Positions 31,486-37,631 of a DNA stretch of 37,631 nucleotides are shown piece by piece. Below the pieces are notes generated by a model that searched no databases, was not told the DNA's origin, and was given only the letters and a program-made list of their open reading frames with translations. Origin of the DNA: [Streptosporangium] indianense (GTDB lineage: Bacteria; Actinomycetota; Actinomycetes; Streptomycetales; Streptomycetaceae); contig NZ_JAKEIO010000070.1 of NCBI RefSeq assembly GCF_021474405.1, positions 1 through 37,631 on the forward strand, in the 5' to 3' direction. Each line of letters begins with the position of its first letter. The first letter of the stretch is position 1. The position numbers and the translations under genes are program-made.

Positions 31486-31992
31486 TCACACCCTGCCGTC
31501 GTCCTCGGGCAGCGCGCCGTCCTCCTCCACCACGTGCACGGCGGCCTCCTCCGCGCCGGCCGCTCCGCCGTCGATGCCGACGTCGGAGGCGACGGTCTCC
31601 TTCGTGGTGTCGGGACGGGCCCCCTCGTCGGGGGCGACCAAGCGGCCGGCGCGGGCGGTGCCCGCCTCGGGGTCCACCGGTTCGCCGTCGCTGTCCGGGG
31701 TGTCGCCCACGCCGTCCCCGGCGGGTTCGGCGGACACGTCCGGGACCTCCTGGGCCAGCCGTTCGTCGAGGCTCTCGCCCTCGTGCTGCTCCGCCGCGGT
31801 GGTGCCGCGCTTGGTGACGCCCAGGGGCTTCTCCGGCGGGGAGTAGCCCTCGTCGAGCATGTCGTCGTAGGTCCGTTCGTCGACGGCGTCCTGCAGGTCC
31901 AGCGGCGCGGCGTCCTCCTGCTCCTCGTTGGTACCGGTGGGCTGGTACGCGTCGTCCGCCATCGGTTCGGGGCGCATCGGTTCCGTGCCCAT
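31486..31992 (-). CDS. DUF5709-domain protein
   Basis: The protein is 168 aa from the ATG at 31992 (the GTG at 31995 and later ATGs are possible). It is very acidic and low in hydrophobic residues. Recognisable family parts are MLDEGYSPPEKPLGVTKRGT, EGESLDERLAQEVPD, ARAGRLVAPDEGARPDT and ASDVGIDGGAAGAEEAAVHV. This is the DUF5709 pattern common in actinobacteria. The protein is probably soluble and largely disordered at its ends. Its function is unknown. GGAAAGG lies eight bases before the ATG. Confidence 0.88.
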   Translation of the reverse strand: MGTEPMRPEPMADDAYQPTGTNEEQEDAAPLDLQDAVDERTYDDMLDEGYSPPEKPLGVTKRGTTAAEQHEGESLDERLAQEVPDVSAEPAGDGVGDTPDSDGEPVDPEAGTARAGRLVAPDEGARPDTTKETVASDVGIDGGAAGAEEAAVHVVEEDGALPEDDGRV

Positions 31993-32387
31993 CACTCCTG
32001 CCTTTCCTGTCCACTGCTCGGCTCGTTCGTCTCGCCTGCCCGTTCCGCGTTTCCCGATACGCGGGCTCTAACCTCGGCGGACGCACCCCGGCCGGGAGGG
32101 GGCTGCGCAGGTCTCGCGGGCCAACAGGAACTGAAAGCCGTGGCGGGACCGGACATTACCCACCAGTCAATCTTGAAAGCTCAATCAGCGGGACTATCAT
32201 CACTCGCACACACGGTGTGACCGGTTGCCGACGCGGCGGCAGCACGGTATCCGCCACCCCTTTTGTCATCGCCACCGAGCCCGGGGCCACCCTTCCCTCC
32301 GTCCGGCGGCGAGTTCCTCCCCCACCCCCAACGCCGCCGGGACGGCCTGCCCGCCTCCGGTCGCGCACAAGTGAAAGCAGCGCATCC
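31993..32387. other. Divergent intergenic region before the permease
   Basis: The 395-base space holds the promoter of the leftward DUF5709 gene near 32000-32080 and a good plus-strand promoter at 32173-32200. The stretch 32201-32387 would be a 5' untranslated leader of about 180 bases for the permease. Nothing in it looks like a known riboswitch to me. Confidence 0.4.
32173..32200 (+). promoter_or_regulatory. Housekeeping-type promoter for the permease operon
   Basis: TTGAAA (32173-32178) and TATCAT (32195-32200) are separated by 16 bases, close to the HrdB-type consensus. The surrounding AT-rich patch stands out from the local sequence. Confidence 0.6.
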
Positions 32388-33857
32388 ATGAGCTACAGCA
32401 GGGGCAGAGGACTACAGGCCAACGTCCTCGGCACGTTCGACACCGTGGTGATGGCGGTCGCCGGCAGCGCACCGGCGTATTCGCTGGCCGCGACCACCGC
32501 CGTCCTGGTCGGCGCGGTGGGGCTGGCGAGTCCGGCCGCCCTGCTGTACTGCGCGATTCCCATGCTGGGCATCGCGCTGGCGTTCAGCTACCTCGGCCGG
32601 ATCGATGTGAACGCGGGCGCCAGTTACTCGTGGGTGGGGCGCACGCTCCACCCGTTCCTGGGGTTCATCAGCGGCTGGGCGCTGGTGATCTCGGCGACGA
32701 TCTTCATGGTGGCCGGGTCGCTGCCCGCCGGATCGATGACGCTCGCGCTCTTCGACGAAGGCCTCGCGGACGACACCGCGCTGTCGACGCTGGTCGGTGC
32801 GGCCTGGTTCGTCATCATGCTCTGCGTGGTGCTCGGCGGTGCCCGGCTGACGGTCCGCGCCCAGCTGGTCATGTCCGGTGTCGAGCTGCTCATCCTGGCG
32901 CTGTTCGCGGTGCTCGCCCTCTTCCACACGGGCAGCGCCCGCTCCTTCGACTGGACCTGGCTCGGCTTCTCCCACTTCGACGGCATGGCCGGTTTCGCCT
33001 CGGGCGCGCTCATCGCCGCGTTCTACTACTGGGGCTGGGACGTCACCAGCAACCTCAGCGAGGAGACCCGCAACAGCCGCCGCACGACGGGCCTCGCGGG
33101 CCTGATCGGGGTGGGCATCGTCTTCCTGCTGTTCGAGGTGTTCACCATCGCCGTGAACGTGATCCTGTCCTCGAAGCAGATCGAGGAGAACGACGCGAAC
33201 GTGCTGGCGGTGCTCGGCGAGGAGGTCTGGCCGGGCTGGGGCGGCAAGCTGCTGATCGTGGCGGTGATGCTGTCCACCATCGCCACGCTGGAGACGACGC
33301 TGATCCAGGTGACGCGCTCGCTGTTCGCGATGGGCCGGGACCGCACGATGCCGTCGGCGCTGGGCCGCGTGCACCGCCGGTGGAACACGCCCTGGGTGGC
33401 GATCGTGGTGGTCGGGTCGGTGGCGCTGGCGATGTTCGTCGCCTCCAATGCCCTGGGGTCGGTGGGCGAGATCCTCTCCGACGCCATCTCGGCGATCGGC
33501 CTGCAGATCGCCGTCTACTACGGTCTCGCGGGGCTCGCGGTGGTCGTCGCGTACCGGAAGACGCTGCTGAAGTCCCCCGCCCACTTCGTCTTCGGCGGTC
33601 TGTGGCCGCTGTGCGGTGCCCTGTTCATGTTCTGGGTGTTCGTCGAGTCGCTGGGTGAGCTGAGCGGCGCCGCGATCGCGATCGGCATCGGCGGGCTCGC
33701 AGCCGGACTGGTCCCGATGCTCTGGTACTGGAGGCAGGGCAGCGACTACTACCGGCCCGCGAAACTCGACGCCTCGCGGGCGGTCGAGACGGACTACGTC
33801 CCCGACGAACGGGACGCGCACGTCCGGGTCCACGAAGGTCTGTCCACCGACTTCTGA
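32388..33857 (+). CDS. APC-family amino acid/polyamine permease
   Basis: The protein is 489 aa from the ATG at 32388; the longer frame from 32217 gives a Pro/Arg-rich extension that is not coding-like. About 12 membrane helices are visible. Helix 1 is GSAPAYSLAATTAVLVGAVG, with the GSxPAYS break typical of the substrate site in the amino acid-polyamine-organocation group. Later parts include ALIAAFYYWGWDVTSNLSEE (helix 6), STIATLETTLIQVTRSLFAM and HRRWNTPWVAIVV. The C-terminal tail is charged and cytoplasmic. It likely imports an amino acid or amine by proton symport; the substrate is not evident. An unknown gene follows after 11 bp. Confidence 0.93.
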   Translation: MSYSRGRGLQANVLGTFDTVVMAVAGSAPAYSLAATTAVLVGAVGLASPAALLYCAIPMLGIALAFSYLGRIDVNAGASYSWVGRTLHPFLGFISGWALVISATIFMVAGSLPAGSMTLALFDEGLADDTALSTLVGAAWFVIMLCVVLGGARLTVRAQLVMSGVELLILALFAVLALFHTGSARSFDWTWLGFSHFDGMAGFASGALIAAFYYWGWDVTSNLSEETRNSRRTTGLAGLIGVGIVFLLFEVFTIAVNVILSSKQIEENDANVLAVLGEEVWPGWGGKLLIVAVMLSTIATLETTLIQVTRSLFAMGRDRTMPSALGRVHRRWNTPWVAIVVVGSVALAMFVASNALGSVGEILSDAISAIGLQIAVYYGLAGLAVVVAYRKTLLKSPAHFVFGGLWPLCGALFMFWVFVESLGELSGAAIAIGIGGLAAGLVPMLWYWRQGSDYYRPAKLDASRAVETDYVPDERDAHVRVHEGLSTDF

Positions 33858-33868
33858 GGGGCACGTCG

Positions 33869-34837
33869 ATGGCACGCGGGCTCAGACGCGGTTTCACTCC
33901 CGACTTCGACCCCGACTGCGGGGACACCGAGCTCACCACCGCCCGCCAGGACGTCGTGATCGGCCGCTGGCAGGGACTGCGGGACCTGCTGGCCGGCACC
34001 GGCCGCGACTGGGTGGCCCGTGGGCACCGGATCCGGCAGCTCGCGCAGGTGTGCGCGGGCAGTTCGACGGTGGAGTCGTGGCTCTCGGCCGATCCGCACA
34101 GCGCGGACGCGCTGGTGCTGCGGGCGGCGACGGAGACGGCCCGCACCTTCAACGTGGCCATCGCGGCGGGGCGGGGCGTGCCGATCGACCAGCAGCGCGT
34201 GGACGCCGCGGTGCTGGCGTGCCTGACGGCGGCGGAGGCGTACCCGGAGGATCCGACCCCGTGGGTGTCGCTGATCTCGGTGGCCCGCCTGTACCCGACC
34301 GGGGTGCGCCGGCAGGAACTGGGGCGCTGGTGGGACGAGTTGCACGGGCGGGACCCGTACAGCGTCGAGGGGCACCTCCAGGTGCTGCACTACTACTCGG
34401 CGCGCTGGCACGGCACCCACGGCCTGATGTACGACTTCGCCCGGGACGCCGCCGGAGTGGCGCCCCCAGGCTGTTCGCTGCCGGTGCTGGTGCAGTACGC
34501 CCGGGTCGAGGAGTACCGCTTCGCCCTGGACGCGGCACAGGGCAGGCACTCCGCCGTCGGCCTCTCACAGCACTGGAATCACGACGGCGCGACGAGCGAC
34601 CTGCGGCGGACCTGGCAGCGCTGGGTGATGGGCCGGAGGGAGACCGGCATCGCGCCCGGCGAACTCCGCGACTTCAACTACCTGGCTCACGCGGCCTGTT
34701 CCGCGGGCGCCACGGACATCGCGGGTGTCCTGCTGGGCATGCTGGGCTCCCGCGCGACCCGCACTCCCTGGTCGTACACGGGCGACGCGGAGAAACAGAT
34801 CATCAAGTGGCGCAAGGAGCTGCGGCCGGGGGCGTGA
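33869..34837 (+). CDS. Conserved hypothetical protein coupled to the permease
   Basis: The protein is 322 aa from the ATG at 33869, only 11 bp after the permease stop and with GAGGGG upstream, so co-translation is likely. It looks all-helical with repeated Trp- and Tyr-rich segments: VVIGRWQGLRDLLAGTG, LRAATETARTFNVAI, ACLTAAEAYPEDPTPWVSLI and LQVLHYYSARWHGTHGLMYD. A TPR-like or other helical-repeat arrangement is plausible. No active-site motif, signal peptide or membrane segment is seen. The family is a conserved Streptomyces hypothetical to me. The tight link suggests a role with the permease or its regulation. Confidence 0.8.
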   Translation: MARGLRRGFTPDFDPDCGDTELTTARQDVVIGRWQGLRDLLAGTGRDWVARGHRIRQLAQVCAGSSTVESWLSADPHSADALVLRAATETARTFNVAIAAGRGVPIDQQRVDAAVLACLTAAEAYPEDPTPWVSLISVARLYPTGVRRQELGRWWDELHGRDPYSVEGHLQVLHYYSARWHGTHGLMYDFARDAAGVAPPGCSLPVLVQYARVEEYRFALDAAQGRHSAVGLSQHWNHDGATSDLRRTWQRWVMGRRETGIAPGELRDFNYLAHAACSAGATDIAGVLLGMLGSRATRTPWSYTGDAEKQIIKWRKELRPGA

Positions 34838-34848
34838 GCGTGCGCCAG

Positions 34849-34925
34849 GATGACGGCTGCCATCCCCCCCGGCCCTGGTCCACTGGGCGGGGAGGTGCGG
34901 AGTGGACTCAGGGGCGGCCGTCATC
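34849..34925. terminator. Long imperfect hairpin between convergent genes
   Basis: Outer arms GATGACGGC (34849-34857) and GCCGTCATC (34917-34925) are perfect complements, and inner arms GTCCACT (34878-34884) and AGTGGAC (34901-34907) also pair. The structure begins 12 bases after the stop of the permease-linked gene. Confidence 0.7.
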
Positions 34926-34981
34926 GGGGGGAAGGTCTTTCCGTCGGACGGGCGGCCGCGGTGACAGCCTCCCGCCACTAT

Positions 34982-35030
34982 TGGGCACCTGCAAGCAATG
35001 TGCAGTAAAGCCCGTGACAGGTCTTGCCCA
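34982..35030. other. Possible structured RNA or prcB terminator element
   Basis: TGGGCA (34982-34987) pairs with TGCCCA (35025-35030), and CCTG/CAGG inside continues the stem with a 3-base bulge. CTGCA-AGCAATG-TGCAG is an alternative inner hairpin. The patch has lower G/C than its surroundings. A further 14-bp palindrome, CCGCCGGCCGGCGG, follows at about 35045-35059, close to the prcB stop. Confidence 0.35.
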
Positions 35031-35074
35031 TGGAACCGAAAACTCCGCCGGCCGGCGGATGGAGCCGTCCGCTG

Positions 35075-35923
35075 TCAGACCTCGGCGTTCGGTCCGTCCG
35101 GCCGGGTGCGGCGGCGCTCGACCATCTCCCGGCTGAGCCCCTCCGTCTCCGCCTCGGACAGCCGCTCGAAGCCGCCCTCGGTGATGACCGAGATGATCGG
35201 GTAGATACGGCGGGTGAGGTCGGGGCCGCCGGTGGCGGAGTCGTCGTCGGCCGCATCGTACAGCGCCTGCAGGGCCGTCAGGGCCGCCTCGCGGCGCGTC
35301 ATGCCGGGGCAGTACAGCTTCTTCAACGCGCCCCGGGCGTACGGCGATCCGGAGCCCTCCGCGTGGAAGCCGGACTTCTCGTAGCGGCCGCCGACGACGT
35401 CGAAGGAGAAGATACGGCCGTTTGCGCCCTCAGGGGCGTCGGGGTCGTACCCGGCGAGCAGCGGGACGACGGCGAGGCCCTGCATGGCCTGGCCCAGGTT
35501 GTTCCGGATCAGGGTGGCCAGCCGGGTCGCCTTCCCGGAGAGGGTCATGGGGATGCCCTCGATCTTCTCGAAGTGCGCCAGCTCGACCTGATACAGCTTC
35601 ACCATGTCCACCGCGAGCCCGACCGTGCCCGCGAAGGCCACCGCGCAGTGGTCGTCCGCGGGGTGCACCTTCTCCAGGTCGCGCTGGGAGATGAGGTTGC
35701 CCATCGTGGCCCGCCGGTCGCCCGCGATGAGCACGCCCTCCCGGTAGGTGAGGGCCAGCACCGTCGTGCCGTGCGGGGCGCCCTCGGCGCGGACGCCGTC
35801 CGGGAGGACGCGCCGGGTGCTCAGCAGTTCGGGCCGGTGGGCCGCCAGGAACTCCGAGAAGGACGAGCAGCCGGGAGTGAAGAACTCCTCCCCCAGTCTG
35901 CCCTCGTGCTCGCTCGCCGCCAT
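35075..35923 (-). CDS. prcB: Proteasome beta subunit, orphan paralogue
   Basis: The protein is 282 aa from the ATG at 35923 with GAGGGGGG upstream. A 52-residue propeptide (GRLGEEFFTPGCSSFSEFL) precedes the cleavage site HG|TTVLAL. The N-terminal nucleophile is Thr53, with Asp69 (AGDRRATMGN) and Lys85 (LEKVHPAD) at the positions of catalytic Asp17 and Lys33 in mature beta subunits. GSGSPYARGALKKLY and DAADDDSATGGPDLTRRIYP are also family signatures. In actinobacteria prcB is normally followed by prcA and lies near pup, dop and mpa; none of these is in the window. It appears active by sequence and may form mixed rings with the main proteasome, which is inference. Confidence 0.93.
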   Translation of the reverse strand: MAASEHEGRLGEEFFTPGCSSFSEFLAAHRPELLSTRRVLPDGVRAEGAPHGTTVLALTYREGVLIAGDRRATMGNLISQRDLEKVHPADDHCAVAFAGTVGLAVDMVKLYQVELAHFEKIEGIPMTLSGKATRLATLIRNNLGQAMQGLAVVPLLAGYDPDAPEGANGRIFSFDVVGGRYEKSGFHAEGSGSPYARGALKKLYCPGMTRREAALTALQALYDAADDDSATGGPDLTRRIYPIISVITEGGFERLSEAETEGLSREMVERRRTRPDGPNAEV

Positions 35924-35998
35924 GCCGTTCCCCCCTCGATCGTGACCGTCAACCGACTCCTACCTGAGCCGGACGGGCGGGAAACGCAGTGCGGGGTC

Positions 35999-37477
35999 TC
36001 AGGGGCCGGGTGCGACGCGGACGTCCAGGTCCGAGATGCGGTGGACGGGCCAGGAACGGGCGTAACGGGCCGGGGCGTCGCCGGCCGCCGCGAGGTGGGC
36101 GACCGGGAGGCGGTCCGCGGTGCGCAGGACGCCGGCGACCGTCATGTTCTCGTTGTTCCCGGACGTCGCCCCCGAGGAGCAGCCGGCGTAGTAGGCGAGG
36201 GGGATGGCTTCGTGGCCGGTGAGCAGGCAGGGCGGGCGGACGCCGAGCCGGTGCAGGGTGTCCGCGGTGCGCGCCCAGTCGCGGCGGCTCTCGGTGTTGC
36301 GGGACACGGCACCGTCCAGCACGGCGAGCTGGGCCGCGAGATGCCCGGCCAGGGCGAGCGCGACGAGAGGGGCGGCCACCGGGCGCCATGCCCCGCCCGG
36401 GCTTCTGACCAGGTGCCACAGCGCGTCGGCTACCGGGATCGCGAGCAGCGCGTAGGTGGGCTGGAGGAAGCGCGGGGCCGCGTAGCCGATCATGAAGAGG
36501 TACGGCAGGGCGGCGGTGGTCGCACAGGCCAGCGGCACCAGGGTCCGTTCCAGGCGGCGGGCCCGGGCCGCGACGACCAGCCCGAGCACGGCCAGGACGG
36601 GCAGGGCGAACCACCAGACGGTGACCAGGGGGCTGGGCATCGACCCGGTGCACGGCCGGCACAGGGCCCGGCCGCCCAGGCTGCGCAGCTGGTCGTCGAC
36701 GGCGATCTGCCAGCCCAGTCCGCCCTGGATCCGGGACGCCTCCGCCAGCCGCGCCCCCAGGCCGCCGTGGCTCAGGTACGCCTCGATCACCCAGGGGACG
36801 GCGCCCGCCGCGAGGCCCGCCGCGAGCACGAGCAGCGGACGCCAGTGGCGGCGCACGAGGGCGAGGACGAGCAGCGGCACGGCCACGTACACGGCGTCGG
36901 TGGGCCGCATCCACGCCATGAGCGCGCCGCCCGCCGCGAGACCCCACAGGACCCTTGAGGAGCAGCGTTCCGCCCGCGCACGCAGGAAGCAGCCGACGCC
37001 GATCAGGGCGCCGATCGCCACCCAGTAGTTGGGCATGGCCTGCGGACCGTAGAAGAGGGTCACCCACAGGGAGGCGAAGAGGGCCCCGGCGACGACCAGG
37101 ACACGGGTGGGGAACAGCCCCCGCCAGGCACGCAGGGCCAGGTAGAGGGCGAGGCCGGACAGCAGGGCGAGGTAGACGCGCAGCAGCGGGACGGACGCCG
37201 ACCAGGACGCGACCGGCGCGACCAGCAGCGAGACACCTCGGGAGCGGGGGGCGCTGAAGAAGGCCGCGGGGTGGTGCGTGGTGACCTGGCTGACGTAGAC
37301 GATCTCGTCCCAGCCCAGACCGAGGACGGGCCGGACGAGGACGAGTTGCGCGAGGGCGAAGACGGCGGCCAGGGCGGCGAGGGACGGCGTGCCGCGCTGA
37401 CCGCGGGGGGCACGCGTCGTGGCCGCCTGGTCGCGTCTTCGCCTCCGTACGAGGATGGAGTTCGCGCCGTCGGGCAT
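35999..37477 (-). CDS. GT-C-like multi-pass membrane glycosyltransferase
   Basis: The protein is 492 aa from the ATG at 37477 with AAGGGG upstream. After a basic cytoplasmic start (RRRRRDQAATTRAPRGQRG) there are about ten membrane helices. The first extracellular loop has GLGWDEIVYVSQVT, an acidic Asp-Glu pair like the catalytic loop of GT-C enzymes (PMT/ArnT type) that use polyprenyl-phosphate sugars. A long loop after helix 7 (SHGGLGARLAEASRIQGGLG) and a soluble C-terminal part (NTESRRDWARTADTLHRLG) follow. Transfer of a sugar to a protein, lipid or glycan at the outer membrane face is the likely role. No neighbouring polymer genes are seen. Confidence 0.8.
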   Translation of the reverse strand: MPDGANSILVRRRRRDQAATTRAPRGQRGTPSLAALAAVFALAQLVLVRPVLGLGWDEIVYVSQVTTHHPAAFFSAPRSRGVSLLVAPVASWSASVPLLRVYLALLSGLALYLALRAWRGLFPTRVLVVAGALFASLWVTLFYGPQAMPNYWVAIGALIGVGCFLRARAERCSSRVLWGLAAGGALMAWMRPTDAVYVAVPLLVLALVRRHWRPLLVLAAGLAAGAVPWVIEAYLSHGGLGARLAEASRIQGGLGWQIAVDDQLRSLGGRALCRPCTGSMPSPLVTVWWFALPVLAVLGLVVAARARRLERTLVPLACATTAALPYLFMIGYAAPRFLQPTYALLAIPVADALWHLVRSPGGAWRPVAAPLVALALAGHLAAQLAVLDGAVSRNTESRRDWARTADTLHRLGVRPPCLLTGHEAIPLAYYAGCSSGATSGNNENMTVAGVLRTADRLPVAHLAAAGDAPARYARSWPVHRISDLDVRVAPGP

Positions 37478-37496
37478 GGTCCGCCCCTTCCCCGTC

Positions 37497-37513
37497 GATC
37501 GGAAATCCCGATC
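37497..37513. promoter_or_regulatory. Inverted repeat upstream of the GT-C gene
   Basis: GATCGG-AAATC-CCGATC is a perfect 6-bp inverted repeat with a 5-base centre, 20 bases before the start codon and inside the AT-rich part of the promoter. It may be an operator. Confidence 0.45.
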
Positions 37514-37599
37514 AAGCTAACCCGCGGGGCCGGGGGGTGCAGGGCGGGGGGCGCGAGGGGGTAGCCGTGCGAGTGACGCCGGGTGGCCGGGGTGGCGTT

Positions 37600-37628
37600 G
37601 GGGGGGGGGCGCGGCCGGCGGGGGGGGG
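37600..37628. repeat. G homopolymer runs at the window end
   Basis: A run of ten G (37600-37609) and a run of nine G (37620-37628) flank CGCGGCCGGC. No gene is visible in 37514-37631. Such runs often mark the end of an assembled contig. Confidence 0.8.
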
Positions 37629-37631
37629 CGC

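Noticed and set aside
34982..35030. Possible tRNA-like fold
   Set aside because: It lacks the length, the T-arm and the CCA-proximal pairing of a tRNA; no tRNA or rRNA gene was recognised in the window.
35024..36958. A 644-codon plus-strand frame over prcB and the GT-C gene
   Set aside because: It is a shadow of two well-supported minus-strand genes.
1..37631. Insertion sequences, prophage or integrative-element ends
   Set aside because: No transposase, integrase, phage structural gene or attachment-site duplication was recognised.

Overview
The window is about 37.6 kb of very GC-rich DNA with strong third-position G/C bias, frequent GTG starts, GGAGG-type ribosome sites and 4-bp ATGA/GTGA gene overlaps. 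The gene content points to a Streptomyces or close relative: SpoIIE-type PP2C phosphatases, orphan anti-sigma-type ATPases, DUF5133 and DUF5709 proteins, an ATP-grasp RiPP pair, a HelR remnant and a proteasome beta subunit. The mix of short transcription units, stress and regulatory genes and several decayed genes looks like an accessory or chromosome-arm-proximal region. That placement is inference.

Left part (1-9.2 kb): a cut-off PATAN/DUF4388-like gene is translationally coupled to a roadblock-like gene. Then come a PAS-GAF-PP2C-HATPase signalling protein, an aromatic-type aldehyde dehydrogenase, a wrecked LuxR regulator, an acetoacetate-decarboxylase-like protein, a maltokinase-cap-like protein, a GNAT acetyltransferase and GTP cyclohydrolase I (folE).

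Middle (9.3-20.6 kb): a cysteine-rich HTH regulator is divergent from folE and precedes an aquaglyceroporin, with palindromes in both intergenic regions. Next are a cupin, an SDR oxidoreductase and a polyphosphate kinase 2 that ends in a remarkable symmetric terminator. A small membrane protein, an anti-sigma-type ATPase and a decayed MmyB-type regulator carrying a 10-bp tandem triplication follow. After a large unknown protein comes a three-gene overlapping operon for a PaoABC/YagTSR-type molybdenum aldehyde oxidoreductase.

Right part (20.6-37.6 kb): a DUF1232 membrane protein precedes a graspetide (omega-ester RiPP) precursor and its ATP-grasp ligase, with no adjacent methyltransferase. Next are small conserved proteins, a GlxA-type AraC regulator, a DUF5133 protein and a VOC protein. 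A deletion-scarred helR pseudogene still has its rifamycin-associated element upstream. A Gfo/Idh/MocA oxidoreductase, a frameshifted GNAT, a membrane-anchored PP2C, a DUF5709 protein, an APC permease with a coupled unknown protein, a lone proteasome beta subunit and a GT-C-like membrane glycosyltransferase complete the window.

The most notable points are the minimal graspetide locus, the orphan PrcB, the broken helR with an intact RAE, the tandem-repeat frameshift in the MmyB-type pseudogene, and the terminator whose outer arms contain the stop codons of both converging genes. All family assignments are by recognition of motifs and sequence patterns; no database search was run.
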